A program made the translations under genes and the position numbers. Shown one piece after another: positions 43,811 to 55,570 of a stretch of DNA of 64,000 nucleotides (position 1 is its first letter; each line of letters starts with the position of its first letter). The notes beneath the pieces are model-generated. The model was not told where the DNA came from and did no database searches. It saw nothing but the letters and a program-made list of their open reading frames with translations. This DNA is from Triatoma infestans. Taxonomy: Eukaryota; Arthropoda; Insecta; Hemiptera; Reduviidae. The stretch is taken from NCBI GenBank assembly GCA_011037195.1, contig JAAEAF010003405.1, positions 1 through 64,000 of the forward strand, read 5' to 3'.

Positions 43811-45300
43811 ATTTATCTAAATTCATGGTATATTTAATACTTTGTTCTACTCAAATTTGTCACTTGATATATTATTCATTTATTGATCAGTATTTAATTA
43901 ATTAAATTGAGGTTTAGATATCATTAATATACTATATAGACATGCATGTCTTGACGTTAGGGTTACCTTCATCAGTAAAAAACACATGAGAGGGAGAGAA
44001 AAAGAAACAAGTGGGGGTAAGAAATAGAAGAGGGAGAAAAAAACATTTTCTAAAGTAACATTTTTTTTCTCACAAAGAATTAAAAAATAATTTCGATATA
44101 TTTAATGTAAATCAAGTTTAATACTGCTCCTGCTACAATTTCTTTAACATAGTTATCCAATATATTACAGAAGTGGGTGTTCCCATTTATTTACAGGTTT
44201 AAAACATGGTTTAATTACAATCTAGATAAAGTTTCAAACGAGCTGGCGACGATGTGGGTGTGTAAATATGTGTAAGATTGAGAGTTAATTAAACCACCAA
44301 TTTTACTCTAAGATTAACTCTACTACTCCCTGTTTTTGTCATTAACGTTTTTGACCTAAATATAATATATGTAACATATAAAGTATAAAATGGAAGATAT
44401 TTATATGATATTGGAGAACATATAATGAAAATTTCCTTAAAATGAAATAGCTTGGTTAATATGTCTGGAAAATAAAAAATAATATTGCATCATTGCTCAA
44501 GCATCCGACCGCTAAAGCTGCTGACCGTTGTAGAGTAATTTTATGAGGATGGAGGAACATTTGCTAAATGAATAAACAGAGTAGGTTATGCCAAAAGTAA
44601 AAATGACTAAATAACCTCAAATTATATATTAATAAGACGTTACAAATTATTTACTGATTTTTACTTGTGATATTGCTCTACTCTATGAAAATTCTGAAAA
44701 ATATTCACACTAACTTTTAAAAGAAATATAAAGAAACGTTGCCAAATCTGTTTTATAATGCGTTGTTTATGGACAGGTTGCAAATGGTTTCCCGACTGTT
44801 ACCAAATCTTTACAGATAAGATTAAGAGTCGGGAGGGTGTCGGGTATGAATTTTTCGACATAAACGCTAACTCTATCTTACAATTTAAACCATATTTACT
44901 GCCGAACTAATCGCAATAGTGCAATGCTTAATGTACATTGATACAATAGACTAACCTCTAGTCCTAATTCTCTCACACAATAAGAGCATCCTAGAAAAAT
45001 TAAAAGGCCCCGAAAATATTGCTTCCTCCATAATTCTGGTAACAGTCTAATTAATAATCAACATAATTAAACATAGCCAAATTCATCCATTTAATCCGGG
45101 AGAAGCGACATTTAAGTTTGAGAGGAAATTAAATGGCTGATATTAAGGCAAAGGAAGCCATAACACTACAAGAGGTGTCTCCAAACTCACTTTTAACATT
45201 AGACATTAAAAAATTATTTAAAATCTGCTAATTATAATGAATGGCAGAAGGAGTATAGTTTGTCAAAACAGTCGAAAGGCTGCCTTGTATACTCAACTTT
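43811..45300. other. AT-rich DNA, no gene seen
   Basis: Nothing recognisable apart from a purine-rich GAGAGGGAGAGAAAAAGAAA pocket near 43990. Confidence 0.4.
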
Positions 45301-45302
45301 TT

Positions 45303-45316
45303 AATTGCATAATTTT
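45303..45316 (+). repeat. Target-site duplication, left copy
   Basis: AATTGCATAATTTT is repeated exactly at 45398-45411. Confidence 0.85.
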
Positions 45317-45397
45317 GCACTCAGGCCAGCAGTGCACTGAGTACGCTCCGGGCCAATGGCCATAGCTGTAGACGCGCCTTAAATTAAAACAAAAAAA
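45317..45397 (+). mobile_element. 5'-truncated SINE family A, tail half only
   Basis: Only GCCAGCAGTGCACTGAGTAC, GCTCCGGGCC and the GCGCCTTAAATTAAAA tail are present, followed by an A-run. A perfect 14-bp duplication flanks this 81-bp insert, so it arrived truncated rather than decaying in place. Confidence 0.8.
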
Positions 45398-45411
45398 AAT
45401 TGCATAATTTT
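45398..45411 (+). repeat. Target-site duplication, right copy
   Basis: Exact partner of 45303-45316. Confidence 0.85.
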
Positions 45412-46589
45412 TCTGGGAAATTCATTTTAGATATATTCGAATAGTGGGGAGCATTTCATTGGGTTTCCTCTAAACTAAAACTTCAATTATTGATTATAAG
45501 ACTCCTTCATTTTTGTATTTTAAATAATTACAGTTCCATTTTTTTTTTGAGAAAATTTGTCACTTAGATTTCTTAGATTGGTTTTTATGTCAGTTTCTTT
45601 TTATTGCCTGATTGAGAACGATGTGTTGATAATAAGTAATTCTTTAGGTCGTAACAACGCGATATTTGTGAGAATGTTGGCTGTATGCGGTATAGTGTCT
45701 GAATACTAAGAGTCGATCCACTTGCCTATTCTTTCCACTTCCTTACAGAATCTTCATATAGCGTTCCTTCATGCCCACCATAATATCCTTTTCATTCGCT
45801 CATTCCATCCTTCTTCATCCATTCCATCTCTTTTTTCCCTTTTACACGTCTCGGTCGTAAGCAATGGTACTGCATGATAAAACACAATGAATAATTATAA
45901 GAAAGGCCTCTACACACCAATCAGCCTTAACATTCACAATCTCAATGTTATAACTCTCTAACGCTCAATTTCTCGCCAGCACGAACGCATGAACGAACGC
46001 ACATTACTCATTCTTATTCTCATTACAACGAACACTGTTCACTCTCCCTCTATCTTCTATCTACTATCTTCCTATCTAACACCCGTACCAATCGAGCCTT
46101 TCCCTTCATAAAAGGGATTCCTGGAATATCCGACTTGGGGAGGAGATCCTCGCTCATTCCGGATCTTCTTCACCATCATAAATTTCTCCCGCCATTCATT
46201 TCTTGTTGTTGTTTAAATACCTTCTCACTCTCTGTCTCTCTAAATCTCTCAAGTACATGTAGGTGCGCGGACGTATGTGTTATGTGTATAAGTGGCATGC
46301 ATGTGTTTATAACAAAAATGAGTACAGGAAGAATAAAAGTGTTATCACAAAGACTCTTCATCGGTGTTGTTAATTCTCATTCTTCATTCTTCTTTACGTT
46401 AATGAAAACAAATTCTTCATACCAGATAAAAAAAAGATTTAGTGAGAAACATTCACATTAAATTTGAAATTTCACTTAAACACCAGATGTCCAGGGCACC
46501 AATTACATAAATATTGGTGTTACAATAGAGATGCAGAATAGCTGTGCAGGGATGTTATTGGGAGGTTGGACTATTCATATTGAATGAGA

Positions 46590-46737
46590 ATATTAATCAC
46601 TGCAAGGATTTTACACTGGATAATATTTAGAATGAGATTGTGGTAAACTGAGAAGAGAGTGACAGACTGATTGAAAGAATGACGGTGTGAGTACGATGGT
46701 CGTTGAACGTTGATGGTTGTTCGAATAGCGTTTGAAT
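46590..46737 (-). repeat. Dispersed 150-bp repeat, copy 2
   Basis: Inverse partner of 15866-16015: the minus strand reads CATCAACGTTCAACGACCAT, CAGTCTGTCACTCTCTTCTC and ends near CCTTGCAGTG. Confidence 0.55.
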
Positions 46738-47839
46738 AAGAGTAGATTGGCCATCAGGCTCCATTTTTAAACGGGTGGCTGGGCTAACCACTAAACTCTT
46801 AAACTTCTCCTTCCACTGTCCCCTTATACTTCTGCTTTAGATTGCCATCTCTGAGAGCTAGTGGCAAAACTTGTTTACAGCAAACTAACGTTTGTGTAGT
46901 AACTAACCCCCTCCATCAGAAAACTCAAATAAAAATGATAGACCAATGTGGGTATATATTATGTGCATTTTTGAGAAAATTGGAAACTAAACGCAACATC
47001 AAAAAATGATTTAGTACTGAATGAACAAGTATACTGTTTATAATGGATGTGAGAAGGAGAGAGAAATTGAAAGAATGGATTTTGGAAAAATAAACTAGAA
47101 TATATGCTGAACACTGTATAATGAAAGAAAAACACAAAACTGCAAGGGCTTTACAAGTATATAGAAGTTAGATAGCGAGTGTTATGTACACACAGACTGG
47201 CTGAGTGATGAAAAGATAGTAAGTTGCTAACTCGTTGTTAACTGGTCGTAAACTGTTGTAAAAACTCACCTTGTAGGGCTAGCTCGTCTGTATATAAGAA
47301 ACTCCAAGCCTAATCTGGTCTAGTTACGATTAACTAGATTGATTCATAATTGTGTTTTCCCGCTTTTCGAATCCTATTACATGTTTGATTACTATAAATG
47401 TAGCTAGTTGCAAAAAACAATGACGTACGTTTGATTTTTAGCAGAGGATGGTCACAGATCAAGTACTGAGTTAGGTATGCTTATGTTAATAAAGTAAAAG
47501 CAAGTAGACAAATACTGTAGCATATATATATATCTCATTATCAATACCAGGGTTGTTGGATAATGAAGAGCATATATCCAATGGTATGTGGGCTTACTGT
47601 GTTAATTACCTCACGTTAGTATGTTATTCAGCTTTGTAGTGAACCTCAATATACTCCGAAATAGAAAATGATAACAATCTCGTCGTATAATTACACTTGT
47701 TTAAAACTGGGCAATTATTTCTTAATATAAACAAAATATTTTCTAAACAATTTTTAATCAAAATAGAGAAATTTTCCAATGTATTTTACCATGTTTTTGC
47801 CTTTTCTTTTGAAAAGAAATTGGTGGAATTAAATTTTTA

Positions 47840-48330
47840 AAAATTCTGGTGTGAAACACCTGCACGAGTTTTTCTTATGTTACAATTTTACCTTATATGA
47901 AATGAGATTTCCCAAAAAAATAAAATTGATAGATTTAATATATATATTAAATATATAACTTATATTTTTGTTATTTATTAATTATAATGTAATTATATAT
48001 ACATATACAAGTTAGAAAAATTTGTTGAAACTGTTATTGAGAAATTCGCAAAAAAAAACTGCAAAATTCATTCAGCCATTTGATATTAACGGATGAAGAA
48101 TATTGACAAATAACTTCGAGTCTGATAACCTAACTGAAATGTTTGAGCTTACTGCAATTTGTCAAATATTTTGTTCAAACACACACACACACACACACAA
48201 ATCGCTGAAATCGGTGAAAATAATTTTTTCAGGATCTCAAAAACACATATTTCCGATGAAAATTAAATTCAAAAATTTGAGAAACGATTGCAATACTTCC
48301 TCCTACTAGGAGTAACAAAAAGTAAAAATT
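47840..48330 (+). repeat. Microsatellite-bearing dispersed repeat, copy
   Basis: It begins with a terminal-module variant (CTGGTGTGAAACACCTGCAC at 47848) and has GTTTGAGCTTACTGCAATTT, a CA tract (48180-48199), AAATCGCTGAAATCGGTGAA, CATATTTCCGATGAAAATTA and TTGCAATACTTCCTCCTACT. Both halves around the CA tract are present. Confidence 0.7.
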
Positions 48331-48771
48331 AAAAGAAATTTTCGCCATCGTTTCTATAAAATTGATTTTCTTTAATATAACGCTGAAATTAATAAAAATG
48401 TTATCTAGAAGTGTCTTGTTGATTAAGGAAAATGAAACGCCCAGTTGAAGAATAATATGAAACGGCCAAGTTTAACCATAGTAACCTTCATATCCTGTCA
48501 GCTTGAACACAAAATGAAATTTTTTGCTGCTACCATATTTACTTTTTTTATTTTCTTCTCTAAATAAAAGAAAAATATATTAATAATGAGATTTGGGGAC
48601 TTTGCAGAATTTATTTTAGGTTACAATTTCATTAACTTTCATTTTGGTCTTTTGTGCCGTCAGTTTCGTTAAATGTGTGATTTTTTTTTTTTTTACTTCA
48701 ACTGACTATTTAACTGATTATTCGGATTTAATTTTTTATTCTATCATTTCAATAAGCGTACATGTACCCTT

Positions 48772-48905
48772 TATTATTATTCGTCTGTGAAAGGACCAAA
48801 CCCTACGCTACCTAGAACCCTATTTAGCCCATCCTCTATGGCATTGTCGTTTAAGAAGAATCTCTATGTAATGGGGCTCAAGTGAGAACCCTGTAGTATC
48901 CCCAT
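48772..48905 (-). mobile_element. LINE 3' end, same family as 2258-2662
   Basis: CGTCTGTGAAAGGACCAAAC, then CCTACGCTACC shares the 3' untranslated end of the 2258-2662 copy (TGTCTGTGGGGTAGGACCAA, ACCCTACGCTATCC), including the ATTATTATT edge that corresponds to its tail. No coding part remains. Confidence 0.6.
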
Positions 48906-50214
48906 AAAAAAAAAAAAATTACAAAACAGAGCAAACATCTTAAAAATAAGAATATGGATTAGAAACTTGATTTTAAAAAGAGTAAGGAATTTGCTAAATT
49001 ACTGAAACAACCACCCTAAGAACTATTCCTCCCATGGCACTGAGATTGTGCCATTTCCTTCCTATTTCAATTACACTAATTTTTAAAGCATCAACTATGA
49101 TTTTTATAGTTTTTAATATATTCATACAATATTTATCACATTTTAAATTAAAAAAAAACAAGTTTAGATATTTTTCAGGTTGATTTAAAACTACTACTCA
49201 AAGCAATTACCTCTCCATGGCTTTATTTATTCAGACTGATAAAGCGAAAACTCTCTACCAGAGGTAGCTCAAGTTTGTGGTCCACTGTTGTCCTTGCTGG
49301 ACTGACGTCAGAAAACATAGATCATAGTTTAACTTTAGCTTGACTAGTCTATCTTGTTATTTAACTGTAGACTTGATCTCAGACTGCCCTCGATGTGAGC
49401 GAATATAGTAATAATGTCTACAGTATGGACATAACCTTAAAAAACTAATCCAGCAGATTATTTATTTATTTTATACAATACTCTGGGTATTCGTGTTGCC
49501 ACAAATAAATTACAATAACATAAATACGGTTTTATATTGTTTTAAATTGACTAAAGTTAGTTTATAAAAACAAACTAATTTAGAATGGAGGCTATTAGTT
49601 TAAAAATATTGTTAATACCAAGTTAAATATACCCCAATGAAAATGAAACCATCCCTAATGGGGATTCGAGAAAAAAACAAATTTACCTAAGAACCATTTA
49701 CGAGATATTTTAACAAAATGAAAAAATATTCTTCATTCATTTATTTGCAACCATTCACTACACGATATTCAAATATGATAAATTAAATTTATACGGTAAA
49801 AGACATTTGGAGAAATTAATAGTTTAGTTTTCCAAATTAGGCCCTCTATCTCCTTAAGTGGAACCTGCTATTGGCTTGTGTTTAGGCACATGTCTGCCAA
49901 GTTTCAGCTTCACAGTATTCATACCTATGAATGAACTCAGTGGATGACCGGCATGTCTAAGATTATGTTACGTCTAATAGTGTGATGTTGCTGTGTCTTT
50001 CATGGATCTCTGTCATGGATTTCTTAAATGCAGGAGGTCACGATGCTGTTGGCATTTCAAACGGTAGATCATAACGAGTATTTCATTCGTTACAGGATTT
50101 ATTTAACTTCACCCATCCTTCTAAATACTTTTGCAAATTAACCGAGCCAGAAACAAAAAACAAACATATGTTAGTATAATTTCCATTAATTAGAATGTTA
50201 ACAGTCTAATGTAC
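48906..50214. other. AT-rich DNA, no gene seen
   Basis: No recognisable coding frame or repeat. Confidence 0.4.
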
Positions 50215-50365
50215 GATTAGTATCGGAGATATTTTTCGTGATTACTTGCTTCATTTTGTGGTCATCGACCGGTTTCGGGCATTTGCCCATTTTATCCGGA
50301 CGTATTGATAAACAATGTGATAACACAGATTTGCACAGAACAAAATCAGTTTATACACTCAGTAT
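50215..50365 (-). mobile_element. Hammerhead-family element, one arm
   Basis: GGAGATATTTTTCGTGATTA, CTTGCTTCATTTTGTGGTCA and CAATGTGATAACACAGATTT match the family in order and spacing. Confidence 0.7.
50263..50302 (-). ncRNA. Broken hammerhead copy
   Basis: Stem II (GGGC-AAAT-GCCC), GAAAC, ACCGGTC and GATG are intact on the minus strand, but the catalytic CTGANGA has become CGGATAA, so the core is lost. Confidence 0.6.
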
Positions 50366-51024
50366 TTAATATTTAATTTTTATGTTTAACAATATTAATC
50401 AATATTTTATATTTATCCAATAATAAGCATGGTAAAATTTACTCACCAACACTACCTTTACTTAGACTGAATTTCTGAAGAAGGAACTTTATTTTCATTC
50501 AGAATAAAATCATGCACAGTAGCCTTACTGTTCGAAATTTTGTTAGGAAAATAGTGTGATTATTTTCATTATTAATATAAATATATGTATATGAAGAACT
50601 GAAAATCTCTAAATAATATTAATAAGGCTTAAAAGAACTTAAATCAAAATTTTCCATTCAATAATAAACAATTTTCCTTAGAGCAGCAATACAAATTTAT
50701 AATAAAACCAATTTTGGTAAATAAATCTCCATATAAATTCGAAAATAAATAAATAAAGAACTTTTGAATATGAAAATTCATTAATCAAATATTTATTTAA
50801 TTCAGAAAACCCGTGAAATGTGTTACAAATTAGAATTTAAATTTTGTTGAAATAGATGTATAAATAATGTGTAAGCTGGAATTCTAATTCTTTTATTAAT
50901 TCATTAGACCATATTTTATATTGGTAATACATTGGTGAAAGTCACGTGCTAGCTGCAAAAAGACGATTTAAATGTAGACCACTGTAATTCCCCAGACTAT
51001 CTTTATAAGGTTTGGTTACATTTA

Positions 51025-51945
51025 TATCCACTGATGTCCGCCAGTAAGAAAGCTGTTAATGACGACGGCAAATGCTATCATGCTGTATTGGAATGAGATT
51101 TGGGCTGGAGCCCTGAGTCAATCTAAGCACGCCAAGCGACTTCTGGGGATTCAACGAAGAGGAGCGTTGAGAATTATTAGCGCCTACCGCACGGTATCCG
51201 AGCCTGCAGCCTTGGTGATCGCAGGTACAGCCCCCATTGACATAATTGCCTTAGCAAGGCAATTTTTTTTTATGCACAAGGGACTGGGGAAACATGAGGC
51301 AACACGCAGAGCGTCTGTATTCTACAATAAGAATGGAAGAGACGTTGGAGCACAGACACAAGGGCTAGGTGGACATATAAGCTAATCGAAGACCCTCTAG
51401 CATGGGAGAATAGGAAACACCGGGAAGTTAATTTTTATCTTACGCAATTTCTGACGGGTCATGGATGCTTCGCGAGCTACCTATACGGATGAAGGTGTAT
51501 ATCTTCATGAAGGTGATGGTGACCAGGTGTATGTATGGTGACGCAGAAGTAGATGATGCTCCTCACACCTTCTTCAAGTGTACCAGATGGAGTATAGAAA
51601 GAGGGCAACTGTGGAGAGACACTGGGCCATTGACTCCAGATACTCAAGTTAGGAGAATCCTAGAAGAGGGAGGCGCTTGGAATAAAGTTGTAGGGTATAC
51701 AGAGGGTATTCTGAAGCAGAAGAGGAGAGAATTTATTTAATATTTAGCAAGAAGAGAGTAGGATAGATGACTTACACATATGAAGCGCCCCCCCCCGAAT
51801 TAATGTCTTCCAACGGTTCCGAAGAGGGGTTTTCTTGCCTGTATTTGGAGGTTTTTTTTTTTAGTGGGTAAGAACCCCCCACACCCAACTCGGGTAGCTG
51901 GAAGGTGCCTTTGGACATTTTTCCCCCTCTAAAAAAAAAAAAAAT
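51025..51945 (+). pseudogene. R1-like LINE, reverse-transcriptase C-terminal portion and 3' end
   Basis: Frame 2 (51059-51385) reads NAIMLYWNEIWAGALSQSKH, AKRLLGIQRRGALRIISAYR and TVSEPAALVIAGTAPIDIIA. Frame 1 continues RWTYKLIEDPLAWENRKHRE, VNFYLTQFLTGHGCFASYLY. Frame 3 (51465-51740) has CMYGDAEVDDAPHTFFKCTR. These are the R1-clade blocks IWAxAL...RxxLxxQRRxALRxxxAYRTVSxxAxxVIAGxxPI, LTQxLTGHGCFxxYL and CxxCxxxxDxxxHxxFxCxxW (the first Cys pair is partly lost). The 3' end has TTTAGTGGGTAAGAACCCCC, GGTAGCTGGAAGGTGCCTTT, TCCCCCTCT and an A-run. Two frameshifts and the missing palm make it dead. R1 elements usually target 28S rDNA; there is no rDNA here. Confidence 0.85.
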
Positions 51946-52149
51946 GTATCTATTGATGTCTTCTTCTCCACCACAACAATGGGCACACTTTTAACTTTTT
52001 ATGTATCGAAAAACACTATAACGCAATTTGGAAATCGCTCATTCTTTTGATGTGGTGCCTAAACCAAAGTACTCGTTTATTTTCAATTATTTGGGGCACA
52101 AAAAAATCAGTTTTTCCGGGAAAATGTTTCAAATAAGATTGATGGGAAT

Positions 52150-52290
52150 TCATGTGTGTAGATATTAGATAGAACAATTTCTTCCTACTCCGGGAAACCT
52201 CGAAATATGTATTTGCGTTGAAAATTCAATGTCAAAAAATTTAACGTACCTCAATACTTCCTCTTACTAGGACTAATAGGAAGTAATAAT
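52150..52290 (+). repeat. Dispersed-repeat second half
   Basis: CCTCGAAATATGTATTTGCG, then CAATACTTCCTCTTACTAGG shares the post-microsatellite half with 48170-48330 and 61090-61210. Confidence 0.55.
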
Positions 52291-52919
52291 CTCTCCACTA
52301 TAACTATTTATATGCAATGCAAGATCAATTACTAAACGTTTAGTAAACTCTCGAAAGAAAATTTGTCAAGTAGAAATTGTAATAATTATTACTTCCGAAT
52401 TAAATAATTTAATTTTCGAAAAGCTAACAAAAACGCAATACATTTTTTTTCAATATAGTAAATTAAAGTAGTACATTTGTTTTCATTTATTTTTTAATTA
52501 ATGTTCTTTCTATTACATTTGTGTTGATATTAATTTTGTTGAGTTAGCCTGAAAACTGGGTTTTCATTAGTGGCAAAGAATTTTCATTTGTTTTTTTTTT
52601 TATCTGTAGTTTTTATCTACATTTTCCTTCTTTTCTCCTAATTACTACAGACCATTGTCAAGAGTTCTTTTATCTTCAAAAAAAGGAAGTGATGCAGACT
52701 ATGTTCTGTGAGTGTGATACTGTTATTTTGTGTGTATGGTATGTATGTGTGAGACGGGAGACCATATTAGAATGAAAGCAGCTGGTTGTAGTGAGGGAAA
52801 ATCGGGGTAAAAAAACTGCACACATGCGCAACACAGTGAAGAAAAATAGTTATGGGTTAATACTAAAGGAAAAGATCTTCAAACTGTTTTATATAACCTA
52901 AGATAAAACTCTTTATTTC

Positions 52920-52921
<2 letters not shown>

Positions 52922-52959
<38 letters not shown>

Positions 52960-52963
52960 CGTG
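52922..52963 (+). repeat. (GT)n microsatellite
   Basis: About 20 GT units with two GC interruptions near the right end. It lies immediately upstream of the candidate exon at 53040. Confidence 0.95.
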
Positions 52964-53039
52964 TGTTTTGGGCTATTTTTTTTCCATGTCTCAAGGCAGT
53001 CTGCCAACCACACTTTTTTTTCTTTCGTCTTCTACACAG

Positions 53040-53167
53040 GATGTATCCGTTTGGATGATCGTGAGGACCTAAAAAAGATCTTACACCCTTTTCCCCGTTA
53101 TCTTCATGGAAAACATCTATTTCTACTATGGCAAAGAAATTTCGCTGAGCATTCATTCCATACATGA
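53040..53167 (+). CDS. Candidate terminal coding exon, about 41 codons
   Basis: The acceptor is good: a T-rich run at 53013-53030 then CTTCTACACAG ending at 53039. After two bases that complete a codon the frame reads CIRLDDREDLKKILHPFPRY, then LHGKHLFLLWQRNFAEHSFH and T, then TGA at 53165-53167. The peptide is well mixed with charged, aromatic and aliphatic residues. The reverse strand is also open over the same bases, which is a common side effect of real coding sequence but proves nothing. I recognise no family and see no upstream exon. Confidence 0.33.
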
Positions 53168-53539
53168 ATATTATATTCTTTTTGGATAGATCCATTATAA
53201 GTATATAAACTGATTTTTTTTTTTTGTTAAGCCCATGTTTTTGAGATTAATATTACTTATGAAGCCGGTGGGTTATTTTTAATAATATTCACAGAGCAAC
53301 TATTTCATAATCATTACTACTACCACTACTACTAATAATAGAGTTTTATAGGAACTAGTATCATAAATATTTACAATGTATCAAAAACATAAAAACAAAA
53401 ATAAAAGTATTTCGTCTCCTTCGCATTTAAAACAAACAAAACTCTTCGGGCAATGGTTAGAAAACCGTCTGCGAGTTGCTACTTTTTACTTCCAAAAATA
53501 CATACAATAAAAAATCTTGAACCAAAGAATAAAGTACAA

Positions 53540-53722
53540 TTAATAATTGATTTCTTTGATTAGTATTCCTCTATACTGCAAGGCAACCTTTAAATATTTA
53601 CATAGCCTGTTCCAATTATCTGACCCATTTAAAATATTACAAATTTCATCAAATGATAATACTCTTTTACTGAAATATTGAAGACTGTAGGAAGCCAGTA
53701 TCGGACAAATCCTCATAATCAT
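53540..53722 (-). pseudogene. LINE C-terminal tail
   Basis: The 60-codon minus-strand frame ICPILASYSLQYFSKRVLSF then DEICNILNG resembles the segment right after the Cys knuckle in the 11698-12700 LINE (CPTLNHFRQLYLSIHISNPL). Both run CPxLxxxxxxYxxxxxS and end in a leucine-rich helix. Short and supported by resemblance only. Confidence 0.4.
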
Positions 53723-53764
53723 TACTAAATAGTATTAATGGATCGCTCGTGACAAATATTCTGC

Positions 53765-54120
53765 ATTCGTTTTTACTTTCTCCTATTCCTAATAAGAGGA
53801 ACTATTGTAATCGGCCAAATTTTCGATATCAAGTTTTCACCGGAAATACACGTTTTATGGTTCCCTAAATCCAAAAAAGTAGTTTTTAGAAAATTGTACT
53901 ATTTCCGATGAACAGCACAACTCAAAAAAAAAATAAAAACCATAGAAAGTTCAAATTTGATATTCCGTTTAGATATCACCATGGGACAATATGTTATCTG
54001 TCAAAATTCCTCAACCGGAAATATCACTTAACTGTATGGTTTTATTACATTTTGCGATATTCTCCAAAATTGTCTCCAACGGTTTTCTTTGAACTTTGAA
54101 TATCAACTACACATACTAGA
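53765..54120 (-). repeat. Microsatellite-bearing dispersed repeat, copy without its CA tract
   Basis: Plus-strand text TAATAAGAGGAACTATTGTA, CACCGGAAATACACGTTTTA, AAAGTTCAAATTTGATATTC and CACCATGGGACAATATG matches 34570-34810 closely, but where that copy has TG repeats this one has only GAACAGCACAACTC. Confidence 0.65.
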
Positions 54121-54144
54121 TTACATTAGATTGTTATAGGAGAT

Positions 54145-54360
54145 TATTGCACTGCGACCTGAAAGATCTATTTTGTCCCACGGAGCCTTCTTATCAGTGC
54201 ACTGCCGGCCTCCGAGCTACAGACAACACTGCCTGTCACCAGGCAGTGACCTGTAGAGGCTCCTAGGAAGAAAAAATCTAAGGCAACATGCTGGATTCGA
54301 ACCCAGGACCTCCGCGTTGCTAGCCCAGCGCGCTACCACTGAGTTATCCCTTCCTCCTCC
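54145..54360 (-). mobile_element. tRNA-derived SINE (family A), near full length, next to a LINE 3'-end scrap
   Basis: On the minus strand the head is GGAGGAAGGGATAACTCAGT, then GGTAGCGCGCTGGGCTAGCA, with A box TAACTCAGTGG and perfect B box GGTTCGAATCC. The body has CTTCCTAGGAGCCTCTACAG and CTGGTGACAGGCAGTGTTGT, then CTCGGAGGCCGGCAGTGCAC. The usual GCGCCTTAAATT tail is absent: at 54177 the sequence switches to ACTGCGACCTGAAAGATCTA (54151), similar to the 3' end of the LINE at 6455-6880. This may be a fusion or an adjacent insertion. Confidence 0.8.
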
Positions 54361-54734
54361 CTTTGCTTACGCCAATTAACTAGGGACGGAGACCCTAGTT
54401 TGTGTATGTCCTTGTCTGTAAAGTGTAGAGTGTATGTAGATAAAGTGTATTGTATACTATTCTGACGAAGTGCATGGAGAACTTGAGCTTATGATCCGTG
54501 GGGTCGCTATTCCCCAAGTAACTACATAGAACAGATATGCCCTTGCGGGCAAGTATACATACTAAGAGCTAAAAGTTTTATTATAAAACATTTCTCTGGG
54601 AAAATTCATTTAAAACAATTATGAGAAAACAAATAAAATTTGCATTTAATAAGATTTAATTATGAATTCAATTAAAATTGTAAATTAATTTATATTTATT
54701 TGAAAACAATTATTTTGTATTGTTAACAAAATAT

Positions 54735-54756
54735 GTGTATATATATATATATATTA
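54735..54756 (+). repeat. (TA)n microsatellite
   Basis: About 10 units. Confidence 0.85.
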
Positions 54757-55129
54757 TATAGATTAGCATATTGTACATATATATTTAATTATAATTAATT
54801 GGAAATTGTTTGTGTAAAATATATTATGATGGACTGTTTATATAAGGTGAGAAGGTCTAAGGAGAAAGTAAACAGACCCGAAGGATTGTTTGTACTAGGC
54901 ATGAAGGGACCAGCTAACATTTACTACACGGTAGGACTACATACCAACTGGTGGACTTTAAAACTAAGCCTTCATAGCAGGTATAATAACATATAGAACT
55001 AATTTTCCATTGAAGGTTTCTATGTTAATTAAATTGAAAAACTATTTCCAAGTTTATTCCCAAATTTGACAAAGTCAAACAAAAAAAAAAAAAACGGTCT
55101 GAAAAAAAAAAAATTCGAATGCTTTTTCT

Positions 55130-55570
55130 GAATATAAGAAAATCTGGTGTGAAACACTCACACGACTTTCTCTTGCTGCAATTTACATAATCATAATTTA
55201 CAAATTTCCCTCAAACTTATAATTTTTAGTAAATCAATGTTTGTTTGTCTTCAGTCTTAAATCATTGGGAGAATCTACATGAAATCAAATAATTTTTGTG
55301 AGGATAGCGTAACCTCCTCCTTCTAACACTTTTTTTTTTTAATTCCATCGGGAAATTAGTTACGGACGAAAATTATAGGTCTCTGTAACATATTTGTATA
55401 CTGTATAACAAATTTAACGTTAGCCATCAGCATTTTTGTGGATAAAATTGCAGGAAACTGAAAAATAAAACTTCAATACAATCGCACTTTCGGTCAACTG
55501 ATTTTCTTCTAATTCGCAATTTTGTCATCATATGTAATTCTAATTAATATTATTTAAATGATTTTTTTTG
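55130..55570 (+). repeat. Dispersed repeat, first half with terminal module
   Basis: AAATCTGGTGTGAAACACTC, then ACACGACTTTCTCTTGCTGC is the cleanest copy of the terminal module. ATCGCACTTTCGGTCAACTG and TAATTCTAATTAATATTATT follow at the expected distance. The microsatellite half is missing. Confidence 0.65.

Noticed and set aside
52863..53195. 110-codon minus-strand frame with (TH)n
   Set aside because: Half of it is the translated GT microsatellite. The opposite strand has the better acceptor and peptide.
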